A stretch of 64,000 bases of DNA. Origin: Formicarius rufipectus (Eukaryota > Chordata > Aves > Passeriformes > Formicariidae). The notes under the pieces were generated by a model. That model was given only the letters and a program-made list of their open reading frames with translations, was not told the DNA's origin and did not search any database. The stretch spans positions 1,709,048-1,773,047 of the forward strand of contig VXAU01003549.1 in the NCBI GenBank assembly GCA_013399695.1, written 5' to 3'. Of this stretch, positions 27,426 to 40,403 are shown piece after piece (the stretch's first letter is position 1; each line of letters begins with the position of its first letter). The translations under genes and the position numbers were made by a program.

Positions 27426-28184
27426 TTTGCAGTCACAAAGGACACTATCACACACCAATTCATGCTAAAAACACCGAGCTATAGGCCTACTACAATGTAA
27501 GTCCATCTCATCATTCTAAAGCACAAACACTCACCGATATCAAATCATTTTTCCATCTTTTCCTCAAAACAAGTCATAAAGACTCAGGGGTGTTAAAGAA
27601 AACAGCACTTAGTCTGGCACACAGAAAAGCTGTGCTATGCAGAAAATTATTAAGCTGCATCTATCTACTAACCCAGTGAATAAAACTGTTATAACTCACT
27701 CCAAAACCTCACACTCAGTTTGTAGTCTTTAACTCTGTCTTGAAGTTACTGGAGCTGTCTTGAGAATAATGGTGCTTCATGTTGAAAAACTCCAGAGATA
27801 CATATTGCACTTGGCTTATTACATTTTCTACATAAGGCCTCCATAAAAATATTTACTAGAAACAAACTCAGAATTGACTGTACAGGACACTAACAGAAAA
27901 CCCAAAATGTAACTGGCAGCAGGAACTATAGTGCCCCTCAAAATTACACTCAGAATCTTAAGTTACCTATATTTGTTTTCTGGGCATTTTACTACCATGC
28001 AAGTTTATTCAGAATGTGTGGAACTAAGTCAATGTCTTAATGTCTACAAAGTAGCTTTCACAAATGAGCAGTTCCATAAAAAACAACAGCAGGTGATCAC
28101 ACGTAATTTTGTTGCCCCAAAATATTAAGTTCCGGAGGGCACATCAGAAGAGTTCATTCTTATTTTAACTTTAAAAATGCCTAC

Positions 28185-28349
28185 CTTTACTGGTGAAATA
28201 TGAGAATGGGAAACAAATCCATGGACATTCTCAATCTGTGATAGATTCTTCTCCGATACATGAACCAGCTCTGGACCTGTCACCTCATTGGCAATGTGTG
28301 GAGAGCTGTGCTCCTGTGGAGGTGTATCTTCATCCTGATAGCGGTACTT
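28185..28349 (-). CDS. DLG1: DLG1 shared internal coding exon (KYRYQDEDTPP linker)
   Basis: The 165-nt exon (55 codons, phase 0 at both ends) encodes KYRYQDEDTPPQEHSSP, continues through GPELVHVSEKNLSQIENVHG and ends FVSHSHISPVK. It matches, from memory, the DLG1 segment between the L27 linker and PDZ1. The KYRYQDEDTPP opening and the LVHVSEKNLSQIENVHG block are shared with other DLG paralogs. Splice sites are clear: ctgtaatttttttcttcag before AAGTACCGC, and CCAGTAAAG before gtaggc. Both L27-type (63178-63344) and alpha-type (54375-54404) upstream exons join it in frame. The segment is probably unstructured, with several S/T-P sites, and connects the N-terminal targeting module to the PDZ array. 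A plus-strand open frame over the same bases is a shadow. Confidence 0.96.
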
Positions 28350-30699
28350 CTGAAGAAAAAAATTACAGAAAAAGATCAGTCCACCACAGAAATGGGAAAA
28401 GATTATTGAGAAAATCTAAGTCAAACAGAAACAGTTATTCTTCAATAAAATCCATAAATAAAAGTTTTAATTAGCATTTTTAAAGACTGATCCTGTCCAA
28501 AAATGTTCCAGCCTTTTTAGTCTTGCCTGGAATTACTACGAAGTTATCTAAACCCCTGTAGTGTTTATTGCATCTGTAAGATGCAACCCAACATTTTCTA
28601 ACCACATTCACTTTCACACACCACTACTTGTACTCCTGAGTAAATACATAGCTACTACTAGTTTATAGAGAAAGCATGTCACATCACTAAAGGTACAGAA
28701 AAACCTTCTAAATATGTATTCATTTTAAAGTTGGAAAAAGTTACCATTCTTATTGAAGAATATTTAGAACAGAAGACATTCCCTTAGTGTTTTTTAAAAC
28801 AGAATTCTAAGATGTATACTACATCTTCAGTCAAAAAAAATAGTCCTTTTCTCAGTAGTTCAATTCTACATCATAATGCAGCAGGTGACTGCAAGTAACC
28901 CATTTGTCCGTTAGCACAGCAACACCACACCAAGGCAGTATCTGACAGTGTGTAACTACTAACCCTTTTAACAGTTACATGCAACTTCAGTTTCTGGCTA
29001 CCACAAAGTTACACATCCTTCATAAAAAACTTCTACAACGCTACATAAGGATAACTACAAAGAAACTGCTTGAAATGAGCCACATATACCAAGTTCTGTA
29101 AGGTTTAACAGATTCTTAACCCAATTATAAAGTAGATGCAATTCAAGTATATTTTCTCTAAAAATACCAATTACTAGCAGAGAAGCACAAGGCAGAAGAA
29201 ATAATTCCAAAGAGGAAAGCAAGAGTATTAAGACTTCTGTTACTATAAGAACACAATTCCAAACACTTCCATACCTTCTCCTTAGTTGGATGTCAAAGGA
29301 GAGATAGAGAAAAATGACAGTTGCAAAAAATTGCAATGGTTACTCAAAAAGCCCTAATTTTCCTAATCTTTGGCATAGAAGTTTCATGAGATAACCAGCT
29401 TAATAGCTCCCTACTACCAGAAGATACAAATTCTTTTTCTTTCCTTTCTGTGCAGCAGTGAGATGCTGGATTGCTCAGCCTCAGACTCCTGCCATTCATT
29501 TATTTTCTGAGACTGACTTGTTTTTCACTTATCAAAACAAAACCCTGAAAGGAGCTGACATTACTTTGCTAGAGTAGCCATATGAAACATCAAAAACAGA
29601 GAAGAACTATCTTTTAAAGAAAGTGTTGGCCAAAAATACAAGGGAAGATTACCAGAGTATTAATTAGATCACACTGGCAATGGAAGAAAATAAACATTGG
29701 ACTCCAAGAAGCACATAAAAAGGTTTGCAGCATCAGAGAAGGGAGGAATTCTGCTGACTCAAAGCAGCCTGATCCATTGGTGAAGGCAGTATTTGGGTAG
29801 ACTTGTGATTCAAAATGACCCTGCCAGACCTCAGGCTTTGATTTCATTATGAAATACAGGAAAATTATTTGAAAGTAGTTTCAGTTTCCAGATCATCTCA
29901 GACAAGACCCTGTAGAAAGCTGGAAGTGGATCATCCTATTTGTATTGGGGATTTGGGGGGAGGGGGAAGATGAGGAGCACACAACACCACCCAAACAAAC
30001 AAGCAAAAAACCCATACGAATTAGCCAAATAGTCACAGGTCAATCGAAAGTAATTTCCTTTATAGAAAAGCCAGTATGTTTGGACAAAGCAGAGAATTAC
30101 CTTGCTTTTTATCTTGAAACCAGACACATTTATTAGAAACAGGTACCTGAACATGCCTGAGTGCAAACAGGCTCCAGATTTCACTAAAAAATATGTATGT
30201 TTACATTATATAGTGTACCAGTGCCTATAATAATATAGTGCATATGAAGCTTTATTAGATCAGTATGCCATTATTTTGATTCAAAATGAGGAAAAAATGC
30301 TGCAGTAAAGAATTCTCTCCCTTAGAAGTTACTGACCAGACCTACAAACTTCTCAAAAAAAAAAAAAAAGGCATTTTAAAAGTGAACTGCTAATTGGATT
30401 TTGTTGTAATCTTCAAGACTGACTTCACTATTAATTTGCAAAATATTTTCCAACTTAAAACTACTACAAACAATAACATTAATGTTGAAAATACACTACA
30501 TGAAATACTTGCATGATAATGTTTCAAAATGCAAATAGAAGACAAGGACATAAAGTGCATGAAACCATAATACCCACAGTACTATTCACTCTTCAAGGTG
30601 CTACACTACCCTTGCCCTTTACAGCAATTACTTATGAGCAAAGTGCTTCAAGTGAAGCAAACTACTGTATCTTGTAACGGCCAATTGCCCATCAAAGTG

Positions 30700-31450
30700 G
30701 AAGTGTTCAGTACCGCTTAACTACGAAGCATCACCTCTGAAATACTGCCTCTCCTGTGAGGCGGTGCATTCAAGTGCGGCTGCTCAGACACCACTCAACA
30801 CCGCCCTTTTCCTTCCTCTCCCAGGAGCTGTCAGCCCTTGAACAAGAATTCCGTCAACTGTTCCAGTCATGCCAAGTTAATTCTGCTGATAAATATGAAG
30901 CAAAAGCCCATGCAAGTTGCCCTCCATAGGAGTCTAAAGACACAATTTCACAGTACAGCCCAGTTCGCTCAAGGGCAGCCACTGTCCAAAGGAGCAGGAC
31001 ACATTCAGTAGCTCTCGGTGCAGCTGCACAACTTCATCTCCCTGCCCCTCGCTGCGAGCACACATCCAACTTCAGATGAGGAAAGAGCTCAGCAAGCTAA
31101 TCCAACAGAAAGCTTCTTCCCTCTACCATCAATCCTAAATTTTCTGTAGTTCCCAGAAGTGGCTCATGACAAGCTGAGATTTGCAGCAACGCTGGCACAA
31201 CAGCAAGAAAAGCAGGTAAAGAGCAGGGCCAACCCATCTCACAGTCCCTAGGAGCAGACCATTACTCTGCTTACAAGCAAGAGAATCCAGTCCAGCACCC
31301 AACCCCAGGCTCCACAGAGACCCTACTTTACAAGGGCCATCGGAGCTATGGGCACATCAAAGGAAAGAAAGAGGTGTGACAAAGCAGCTCTGAACTTGCA
31401 GACAGACTGCCTCAGGCGCACTCCTTGGAAGCTTCCCAGCACCCAATTAG
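30700..31450. other. GC-elevated unique block about 2.4 kb upstream of the shared exon
   Basis: This stretch is visibly richer in G+C and in CpG (for example gaggcggtgcattcaagtgc at 30757) than the rest of the intron. It is not a repeat I recognise and has no open frame worth naming. It might be a regulatory region, an unannotated non-coding exon or an old inactivated retrocopy; the sequence does not decide. Confidence 0.25.
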
Positions 31451-34325
31451 GTAGTGGCCAAACAATTTAGCTACTTATTAAGAAGGTTTATGAACTGCTC
31501 TATAATTTATAACCGTAATTTCAAATCCAAAGCAACCAAATACTAAACATTTAACACAGACTTCTGACAGAGATACTGCCCCAAAGGATTCTGTTTCAGA
31601 ACAGAGGTGTGTCAAAATTAACTGAAAACATATCTTTTCTGATGCAACATAGTTAACAGGATACCTTCAGGCTAGAGTATACTTTCAATCAGTTTTGAAC
31701 TGTCACCAAATTCTACTAAGTTACTTACTGATGTAAACTATTGATAAATCCCTTTACTTTAACAAACCAGTGCTAGTTTGCATAAGACAAGAAGATGGTC
31801 CCAGTTCAGCACAGTGAAATCATAGTTCAGGTCCACCACCTCTCTAACTCAGGTCCCAGGCCTAGCAAAACTAGACAAAAATAACACTGAACAAAGTACC
31901 TGCAACAATATACAAGACAGATAAGGATTTTGTGGACATTTTATAGCACCATTTCTGAGAATAAAGACCACTTGTCCATAGAAAAAGCACAGAAAAAAGT
32001 TTTAGGAAACTCATTCTAAGGAAAGTTCACTTTAGTCTGTCTAATCTCTTATCTGTATTTTAAAAGATATTTCAAACATATCGATACATAATCTACCCCC
32101 TAGAGACAATTAAATTGTAGATTTATATTCTTTTTCAAAGATCCTCTTGTGAGAAACCTTACTGAAACAAAAGTGAAAGGAAATTATTTAAGGAACACTT
32201 AAACAATCCCATGCCCTAAACTCACAGCACACAACACAGTTTTTCCAGAGATTCAAGCCTTACAGAATGTCATGTTCATGGACAGAAAATTAATTATACT
32301 AGAACATCCTTAACTAGCAGATGGTCCAATAACAGAATGTGAGGCAGCAATAACTACAGTTCTCTTCAAAATGAGCTGTGCATCAAAATCCAATTCATAC
32401 TAGATGTACATATCAATCCACTACCTAATGTGAAAACAAATGTGAAAGCACAATATATCTTCTCTACCCATAAAGAAAAAAAAAAGTGCTAAAACATTTT
32501 GAAGCTAAGAGTGAAAGAACGATTTTTAAAAATCAGATGTTCATAAGTCAACTACTTAAACTCACTTGCCTTCTCCAAACTTTAACCCTAACCACCCACC
32601 AGCCATGCAACTCCCAAGTTACTGCACACTTCAAACAACAAAACTAACAGGAAAAATTGGAGTCTGACTTACACAGTCTGATCCTGGGCTAATTTTAACT
32701 TTAATTGTGTAAGTCTAATCATGTTTTGAAAGAGGTTAAGAATAAGTGAGGACTTCAGAAGGTAAATCTAATCATTTGACTTTGATAAATATATCTAACA
32801 TTACAGGGCCAGACCTTCCCTGGTGCAGTATGAAAAGGCATCATGATAAAACTGTGATTTTAGACCATTCGCACATGATTCTCAAAGTTTAAATACTTGT
32901 CCTTGTTCAGCCACTGCTCCACTTTACAAGTTAAAACCAAATCTGAAAGGATCCTTCAAAAGATCATTCCAGCAACTGAAGTCACTGTGAAACACTTTAA
33001 TATGCCATATCTCCATGCCTGCATAAAACAACTAGAATGCAACGTCAAAAGCAAAGGCGTAGAAAAATCTAAACACCTAGAGTTCTCCTTACATCTCCTC
33101 AAAACTAACCTTCACAACTCTGGCATCCACATAACTTCCAACAACTCTTATAACAAAAGTCACAATAAAGGCAACTTCTGCACAATCTTCCTACAACAAA
33201 ACTAATCCAAAATGATTAAGATGCTAACGTGCATTATACAAGTCTTTCCTGTAGTCTAGGGGAAGTGCTTAGGAAAATAACAGTCCCTTCTTCATGAAAG
33301 GAAAAAAAAGGATACAAAACTAAAGGTATGCTCTACTATCACAGAACTGAAATCAACTTGAAAACTTTCTGTTTGCAAAAAAACAGGAAGATTATGAAAG
33401 CCAAAGAAAACCTCTATGCAGGTAATGTAAGAAATGAGGATGATAGTGGTTTTGTCTTTTTAGAACTTCTTCACTGATCATGAAGTAGGACATTCAGTAT
33501 TATTTTCAATTTAGGCTTCAACATATGATAAACTGAAGACTAGAAATATTGGAAGAAGTTATTTGATCTTTGGGTTTGCTATTTTACATACAAGTTTGGT
33601 ACTTTGAGTAACTAACTTCATTTTCAAAGAAAAGCACTAAGTTTTCTTTTAATAACTATCGTTATGACAAAGTCATAAGGTATTTCACTCTCCTTGGACA
33701 CTTTTAGTTTGACACTGTAGCTTGAGTAAAACAGCTTATAACAGGCTTATTTAGGTCACAGTGTTCCATCCTATGTCAAAATGCACAGCCAGTGTTAAAT
33801 GTAAGTATTTATGTAATGCTTCACGTCATGGGCATCCACAAACAATAAAATAAGTATACACAGTTACAAAAACTCCAGAAGTATCTGTAGTCAAGTTCAT
33901 TTGTCCCAGAAGGCCAAGGAAAAGAGACTTAAGAAGGAACACTCAGTTTGTCAAGGTTCTTTTCATGTGGTCAAAGAGGAACACGGAAACACTATTTCAT
34001 GTGATTACTTGTGTGAGATTGTTTCTTTACAAGAAGGACTGGCATTGGCAACACTGTATTACTGTTTCACACTGTCGTTTAAACATTGACTCAGTATTCC
34101 AAGGCTGTATCTTCCCAGAGGACAAGAGCATTTTACTTTCAGTACTATGCAGCACTACAACTTTTATTCAAAACTGATGAGTGCCTGGTGCAAAAATCCC
34201 TCTGCACTACCAGCAAGTCACTATTTAAAGAGAAAGCCTTCAGTTAATTTGGGATGCAGGCAGTATAGAGGTAGCATGTAGGTAATAGCATAGAGCACCC
34301 GTTCTGGATTAACAGCAATACATGT

Positions 34326-34565
34326 TTATTTGAAGATTTGTGAATAAACAGTCCAAGGCGTTTTAAAGGACAACCCTGCGGAGTTAACCGCGCTCGGGAA
34401 GCTGTGGGTCTGCTCTGCAAGACACCCTGCCCGGCGTGCAGCCGAGGGACACTGACAAGGCAGTGATGAGGAACGGTGCCGGCGGGGATGTGGAGGCGGC
34501 TCTGACCGCCCGCCCACAGCGCGGGGAAAGGTGCGGAGGGGTCGCGCCGCGGAACCCGCCGCCAT
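34326..34565 (-). CDS. Hypothetical 79-codon ORF from the CpG-rich spot
   Basis: The frame starts MAAGSAARPLRTFPRAVGGR and continues with Arg/Pro/Ser-rich sequence to YSQIFK and TAA. The start context is good and the ATGGCGGCG opening is typical of GC-rich first exons, but the residues match no family I know. The second half leaves the GC-rich part and the composition becomes ordinary. Frames in GC-rich DNA stay open by chance because stop codons are AT-rich; a 67-codon frame lies on the opposite strand for that reason. It is listed only because the start and the nearby AATAAA could make a short transcript. Confidence 0.12.
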   Translation of the reverse strand: MAAGSAARPLRTFPRAVGGRSEPPPHPRRHRSSSLPCQCPSAARRAGCLAEQTHSFPSAVNSAGLSFKTPWTVYSQIFK

Positions 34566-34590
34566 CGCTCAGCTCCGGCACAACATGCCC
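34375..34590. promoter_or_regulatory. Isolated CpG-rich spot inside the long DLG1 intron
   Basis: About two dozen CpG dinucleotides fall within roughly 215 bases here, while the surrounding tens of kilobases are nearly CpG-free. G+C is clearly above 60 percent by eye. GGCGGG/CCGCCC-type Sp1-like boxes occur (for example cgcccgcccac at 34509-34519). On the minus strand an ATG in strong context (G at -3, G at +4) opens a 79-codon frame, 34326-34565, starting MAAGSAARPLRTFPRAV and ending at a TAA that overlaps an AATAAA. The composition is that of a CpG-island promoter or a first exon. It could drive an alternative DLG1 leader, an unrelated non-coding RNA, or be a retrocopied 5' end. No splice donor of good quality was found. 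Confidence 0.5.
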
Positions 34591-34777
34591 AGAGTGGATT
34601 CTGGATGCTGCTGCCTGGATATTTTTAGTTTGCTCTTAAAGTGAACAGCATCTCTACTTTGCAGCAAAACGGGCAAAAACCAACCCGAGAGTATTTTCAT
34701 TCCATGGCTTTCTTCCCAAGTTCACTGTTTAAACATGCGCAAATCTTATAAATAAGAAAAGGAGTGTGCAGTTGCAT

Positions 34778-34821
34778 AAGGAAAAAAAAAAAAAGAGAGA
34801 GAAAGAAAAGAAGGAAGGAAA
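34778..34821. repeat. 44-base all-purine tract
   Basis: An uninterrupted A/G stretch (A-run, GAGAGA and AAGG units) lies about 190 bases to the right of the CpG-rich spot. It is simple sequence with triplex-forming potential. Confidence 0.8.
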
Positions 34822-35489
34822 CATTCATGTTATATGAAGTAGTTTCCAACTGAAAAATTCTTTGGACACAGCAAGGCTAAGCAGATTCAAAACAAGAGGC
34901 GCAGTCTTCCTCCTGGAAATAAAGCATTCAACTAAGTTTTGTAATATTTACACTACCAAAACAGCCATAAAAATTTTGACTCCTCCCTCCCAATCTAGGT
35001 GACATTTATTCAACATTTTGTGGTACCTCTACATATAAATGCATCACACATGCATATTATATGTGTGTATATGTGCATACACAACTGATCCCACTCTATA
35101 AAATCCAGTCAAGAATTTTCTTTTTCCTGTTAAAATAATCCACACTGACTTGAAAACACTGAATATGTAAAGTAAGTTTCGGAGAAAAAGATTTCCAAAT
35201 TTCTGTCTCAAAACTAACTTCATACATATATCCCTTTAATTTTAAAGGGGCTTTCCAGTAGTTAACATTCTTATCATATCCTTGACATTGCATGTTAATT
35301 TTACTGAAAAAAGCATTTTTTTACATACACTGAATATATTCTGTTTACCATTCTGAGAATTTCCAAATTATATGTTTTATTACTCTGAAAACTAAACAGT
35401 TGATGTAGTCCTAAAATGACTAAATGCCCGAGGGCACTGTTAAACCCAAACCTGCCACTAACAATTGCTTCCATCAATATGATGTCAGA

Positions 35490-35760
35490 AGGCATTTCCA
35501 GCCCTGCATCTCAGCGCAAGTCTCCTGTGTATTTAATTCTCTACAGCTGAAGAAAATGAAAGCCAAGTGCAATAAACTGATTACACGATGATTATGCTGA
35601 TTAATGGAGAATGACGACATTTTACATGCGGCATTCAGTAAATTCAAAATGTTTTTCAAAGGGATCTCTAGACAGTATGCATGATAATTCATTACTTCTG
35701 CCACCACCACTAAGAGCTCGGATAATTGAGTAAGGCATGGAACAAAATACACACTATTTT
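35490..35760. other. Candidate conserved non-coding block
   Basis: The block is unique, has no homopolymers and is rich in homeodomain-like cores (ctgattaatgg at 35597, gataattcatta at 35682), next to ordinary intronic sequence. Such composition is often seen in vertebrate enhancers. This is an impression from reading, not a measured conservation. Confidence 0.2.
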
Positions 35761-37781
35761 ACCAGAAATTTAAGGTACAGTTACATTAGACACAATCATT
35801 CATTAAATGAAGCTTACATTTCCAGGAAAGTCCTTTTATAGACCCACCTTACATCCAAACATTAAAGATATTGTGTTGTTCGTACATGCTACTTTACAGT
35901 GGCATAGCATCGGAGAAAAACAATCCAAGTTTTTTATGCTAGGAGACATTTTTTCAGACCCTGTGCACTTCAATCGATCCGTGACTGAGATTCCAGAAAA
36001 ATGCCTCTGTAAGCGCTGCTTGCTGCCTGTCTTTGACATTTAATCTAGGTCCATAGTGTTCAAAATTAAGCCTTTATGTAAATAGGTTGTATCCTTCAGG
36101 AAAAATTTTGCTTCATGTTAGAAACCAGACTTTATAAAAAATGCAAAGAAAAAATCCTGTGTCCATTTTTAAAATTTTGGAGTCAGCTTTATATTTAATT
36201 ATGTGAACGCCAGCTTGAAGTGACAACTGTCTCACCGCCCAAAGTAATACTCGGATCCTCTCAGCCAGAAGCCCGGGTTAGATCCAAGGCAGCTCCACCT
36301 GCTGCAGTGCAAGGACTGCTATCTCCTCCATGAAAACAGAAGCAACTCCAGCAGAGCCACTGCTCAGTGTGTGCTGGTTGCTTAGGGGAGGGGCGAGATG
36401 TTGCAGCAAGGGACTCGTTACACGGCCCGACAGAGATAAACCCAATGCTCCCTGCAAGGTGCTTTCGCACTGCACCAATGAGCATGTGAAAACCCATTTT
36501 AAAATCAGCTGTGTGTAATTATAAAACCAGGGACGTCGTAAGCCTAACAGCAGGGAATTTGCTGATCTGCAGTTTACACTAGCTTTTTCAAGGAAGTGTC
36601 AGCAGCCCACAAAATGAATGGCTCTGGGATATTTAATCCTCATTTTCAAACATTAAAAATTCAAGGTTATTTGACACGTCAAAAAAAATGGTCTTTAACT
36701 GCTGATAAAATTCCTAATGGTCTACCAAAAGCAATAAAGAAACAGCTACAGAAATACATGAATATTCTCCAACTCCAACACACAATGATATCAGAAGCTG
36801 CTATTTTTCCCCGTTATTGCTGTGAAATCATGAACAATCTGGACTATGCATTGATTTGATTATGAAGAGCTCTTGGTAAAACATTTCAAACAACTGTACA
36901 TGTGAACACAAACAAAAGAGTTGGGGGGGGGGGAGCTTTTTTTCCTTAGAACGGAAGTAAATAATGCCATTGTCTCCTTAAGATTTGTTGTTCTTTGTTG
37001 TGTGCTAACAAGTCTAAGAAGCAAAATTATTTTTAAAAAGTTTTGTTTGAGGCCCTATAGGATTTAAACTTTATTTCCTTTTTTTAGAAGTAGAGGGATC
37101 CCTCTGGGTATCAATCTATTTATATATTTTCATGAATTGTACTGCAGAATTTGATCAAAAACACATCTTTTGCGATTACTCTGCTCTTGCACCATAAGCT
37201 AACTAGCCATTGCAAAAACTTCAATGAAACACTAGCCATCATTTCTATTTTTTATTGCACTAAACAGTACTGTAAAAAAGCCTGTTTAGGACATAACTGT
37301 TCACCTAAGTTTACACCTGTACCAGTCTTTAGTCATCTCCCTTTCACTTCATTTGGTTTACCTCATAAGCACCCCCTGAGGTAGCAAGTTTAGTGTAGTG
37401 TAAAATTGCATCCACACTTCCAGCTCAGAAACGAGTAACTTCATGAATTACACTGAGACAGTCTTCTTTATATAAATGTGCAGATTGATGAAACCAAAAC
37501 TAAAGCAAAATGTCTGGAGAAAAATGTGCAACTCGGCCCACAGTAAATCTCAAAATAAACTTCATTTGCATGAGGACCTCTTTCTTGGTAGACTATCCAA
37601 GGATCACTGATGACAGCATTTCCATATTCATGAGCATAGGTTTTTTTCCACCACGTGCAGTGACCTACAATGCCTTAGACATAATTTCCCACAGAAGGTC
37701 ATCTTCTGCATGTGAATGCAACAGTAGGGGCAGGGCCAATGAAAAATACCTAACACTCAACTTAATTGTCATGGAAAAAGG

Positions 37782-37814
37782 AATAAAGACGGTTAAAAAA
37801 AAAAAAAAAAAAAA
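37782..37814 (+). repeat. AATAAA followed by a 20-base A tract
   Basis: AATAAA at 37782-37787 precedes a run of 20 A (37795-37814) by seven bases. The spacing resembles the 3' end of a reverse-transcribed RNA. The sequence to the left is unassigned, so a chance A microsatellite is equally possible. Confidence 0.4.
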
Positions 37815-40403
37815 GGCACCTTCTTTATTTAGCTGAGTTAGATCATGTTTTTCTTGCAAGAGCATTAACACCCAAGGGTAGCCCTAAGTAGAACAGGATG
37901 ATGGAAGAACCTAAAATGCCCTTATGTTCCTTCTGCTGGCTGGGGTCACAGTAAACCGTCTCCTGTCTGAAGAAGCAGGGCAGAACCAACTGAGCACATA
38001 CTCAAACACCACACACGAAATAGGAAACACTGCACAAGAGGAAGGAACACAGTCACAGAGCACTGTTCCTTGCCAAACTCAAGAATGTTCCTATCCCACA
38101 AAACAACCTTTTCTATGCACCATGGATCAACAATCCATCTTACTTCCATACCCCTAATCATATTGTAATAACATAATTTCTTACTGAAATAATACACAGT
38201 CAAATGCATGGCAATTTCATGACAACAAATAAAGTCAAAGAGCCAAAAGCATTTCTTGAATGTTGCAGAAAGAGCTTTTTGTGATGCAGAAAATATAAGC
38301 TCTAATGTGCCACGGGCATAGAAAAATCAATAAGAGGAAAATACAGTCTACACATCTACAAAGGATTCCATCAGTAACATAAAGAAGAGAAAGCTTAAGT
38401 AACTTCAGGCAATTACATCTACATTGTTGATGAAGACCATATAAAACATCTGAATCTTTCAGCCATATATTTGCAGCTGTAGATAAATAAATTGGTTACA
38501 GTGCAAAATTGTCTTGACCTTGCTGACCACAGGCTTAAAATTACAATATTTAAGCTTGTAAAATTAAAATATATTCTTACCTATTTTGCTAACTAAATCC
38601 AGACATTTAATTGAAATGGTTTCAATAAACAATTATTCGTGCTCAAAGGCTTTTTTAAAGAAAGAATTATGTTCAAGTTTCAGAAAAATTTATGTTCACA
38701 TGGTGTGATATCAGATAGAGAATTATATGAAACAAAACATTTCTAAGTCTACTTTTGAACTCTAAAGAAACATATTCCCACTTAACTATGGCTCCAATTC
38801 AAACAGAAGGTTGAATTAACATTTCAAAATACAAAAAACAATGTACTAACACAATGACTAAGCTGTTAATAAGAAAAATATGCCCTGAACTTCTTAACTA
38901 CCTTTCACTACTCATTCCTCAATTATCAGTCTGGTCTTTTTGTTATCATATAAAAGGCTGGGCTCTTACAGTCAGAGGCCACCATTCCCCATGTTCTCTT
39001 AGAAGTGTTCCCAGTAAAAGTGACAGATTTCATTCTTATGAAAATGCTACGTAAAATAATTTTTTTTTATTTCACATTTTGTTTTAATGTTTATTTGGCA
39101 ATGAGCCATCTTTATGTATGGCACCCATGTGCACAATAAAAATATCCACATCACTGTGATCTTTAATTAGTGAGCAAGACCAATTTTGTTTTTATCATAA
39201 AATAAGAAAGCTGCAACTTCCAAGACTCCCTGAGCACTATGAATATTGGACAGAAAGAAACAAGAGCTATGCACATCAAAAAGCCCAACAGTGTAAGACT
39301 TTCACAGAAACTTAATGCTTCGGTTCAGCACTTGATTGAACACACATAGTACCAGGTTCATCGATCCATGTGTTCCACCTGTATCCTCAATACAACACAG
39401 GTTAGAAAACAACAATCTCATAAGCAGTAAGACCTGGAGCTTTTAACAAAATGAGTAGTGAAGGTCTAGCTTGACAAATGTACCAACAGTTCAGGCTGCC
39501 AAACCAAAGGGGAAAAGGCTATACTGGCCTTCATATTTCTTCAGACAGAACACCTCCCTTAAGTGTCACTGCAGGCACCTGTCAAGCGGGCAGGACTCAA
39601 GTTTAAGTCCATCTTTCCCAGAAGCATGACCTGGTATACTTCTAGGATACTTAATACAATCCATTTTTTTTTTTTAAAATATGCTTATCAAAATCATTTA
39701 AATCTAACAAATCACTTTTTTTAACCTCTGCTCAGCATAATCATAGTCTAAGTTCTTCAAAGAGTACACAGAATTCCAAAATCATTAAGAGCTCTGAAAA
39801 AAACCTTGGATACCAGTTTAAGATTACCTGATACCACCAGAGAGCTCTAATGTAATGGCTATAATGATTTCTCAGGAGTAGTAATTTTATAAGGGTTTTC
39901 TATAAGGCACGTGAAATTTGAACACTAGTTTGAGAACAACTGATGTCTGGTGCAAACTGCATCCATCAGCACCCAGGAAGCTCTTTGTCTCTGCAATACT
40001 TGCTCCCTGAAGTATCAGATGAACATCCAAGCCAACTTTGAGAGAGTAGCTAAGAAACGTCTTGTTTGTTCCTGCAAACTCCTAAACTACCAGAAAAATC
40101 ATTTGCATGGTTCTTTTGGGCAAAGATGTTTATTTACTGAAAACACTGAGCTGAAAACGCCCTTTCTAAAGAGTATCTTTAACAGGTTTCCATGCCTTAG
40201 GAGCACCTTTTTGTGAGCTTGGCAAGTAAACACATTTGCAGGAGTTAAACCAGCAGCCATTGCTGCACCTCCAGTTCAGAATAATGATGTGTATCTCCCC
40301 ATAAGAAGCTTAACACTCTCATATACAAAATGTGCAGTGCCAGCTCAATCCAACCTGTATGTGCCCAAAATAATCATCATTGAGTGCCCTCAGAAATTGA
40401 GTC

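Larger units (their letters stand above)
16390..28184 (-). other. DLG1: DLG1 intron between the shared KYRYQ exon and the MNYIF exon
   Basis: The donor gtaggc at 28184 opens the intron. It holds an AT palindrome (17281-17306), an unassigned A-tailed block (about 18740-19549), a CTCF-like site (24611-24629), a CR1 copy (26708-27425) and single ambiguous bases at 16590 and 22594. The open frames of 131 codons at 23502-23897 and 180 codons at 26942-27484 are not convincing genes; the second runs antisense through CR1. Otherwise I see nothing in it. Confidence 0.8.

Noticed and set aside
26942..27484. 180-codon plus-strand open frame
   Set aside because: It lies antisense to the CR1 copy, whose own frame explains the sequence.
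28193..28474. 93-codon plus-strand frame
   Set aside because: It is the antisense shadow of the shared DLG1 exon.
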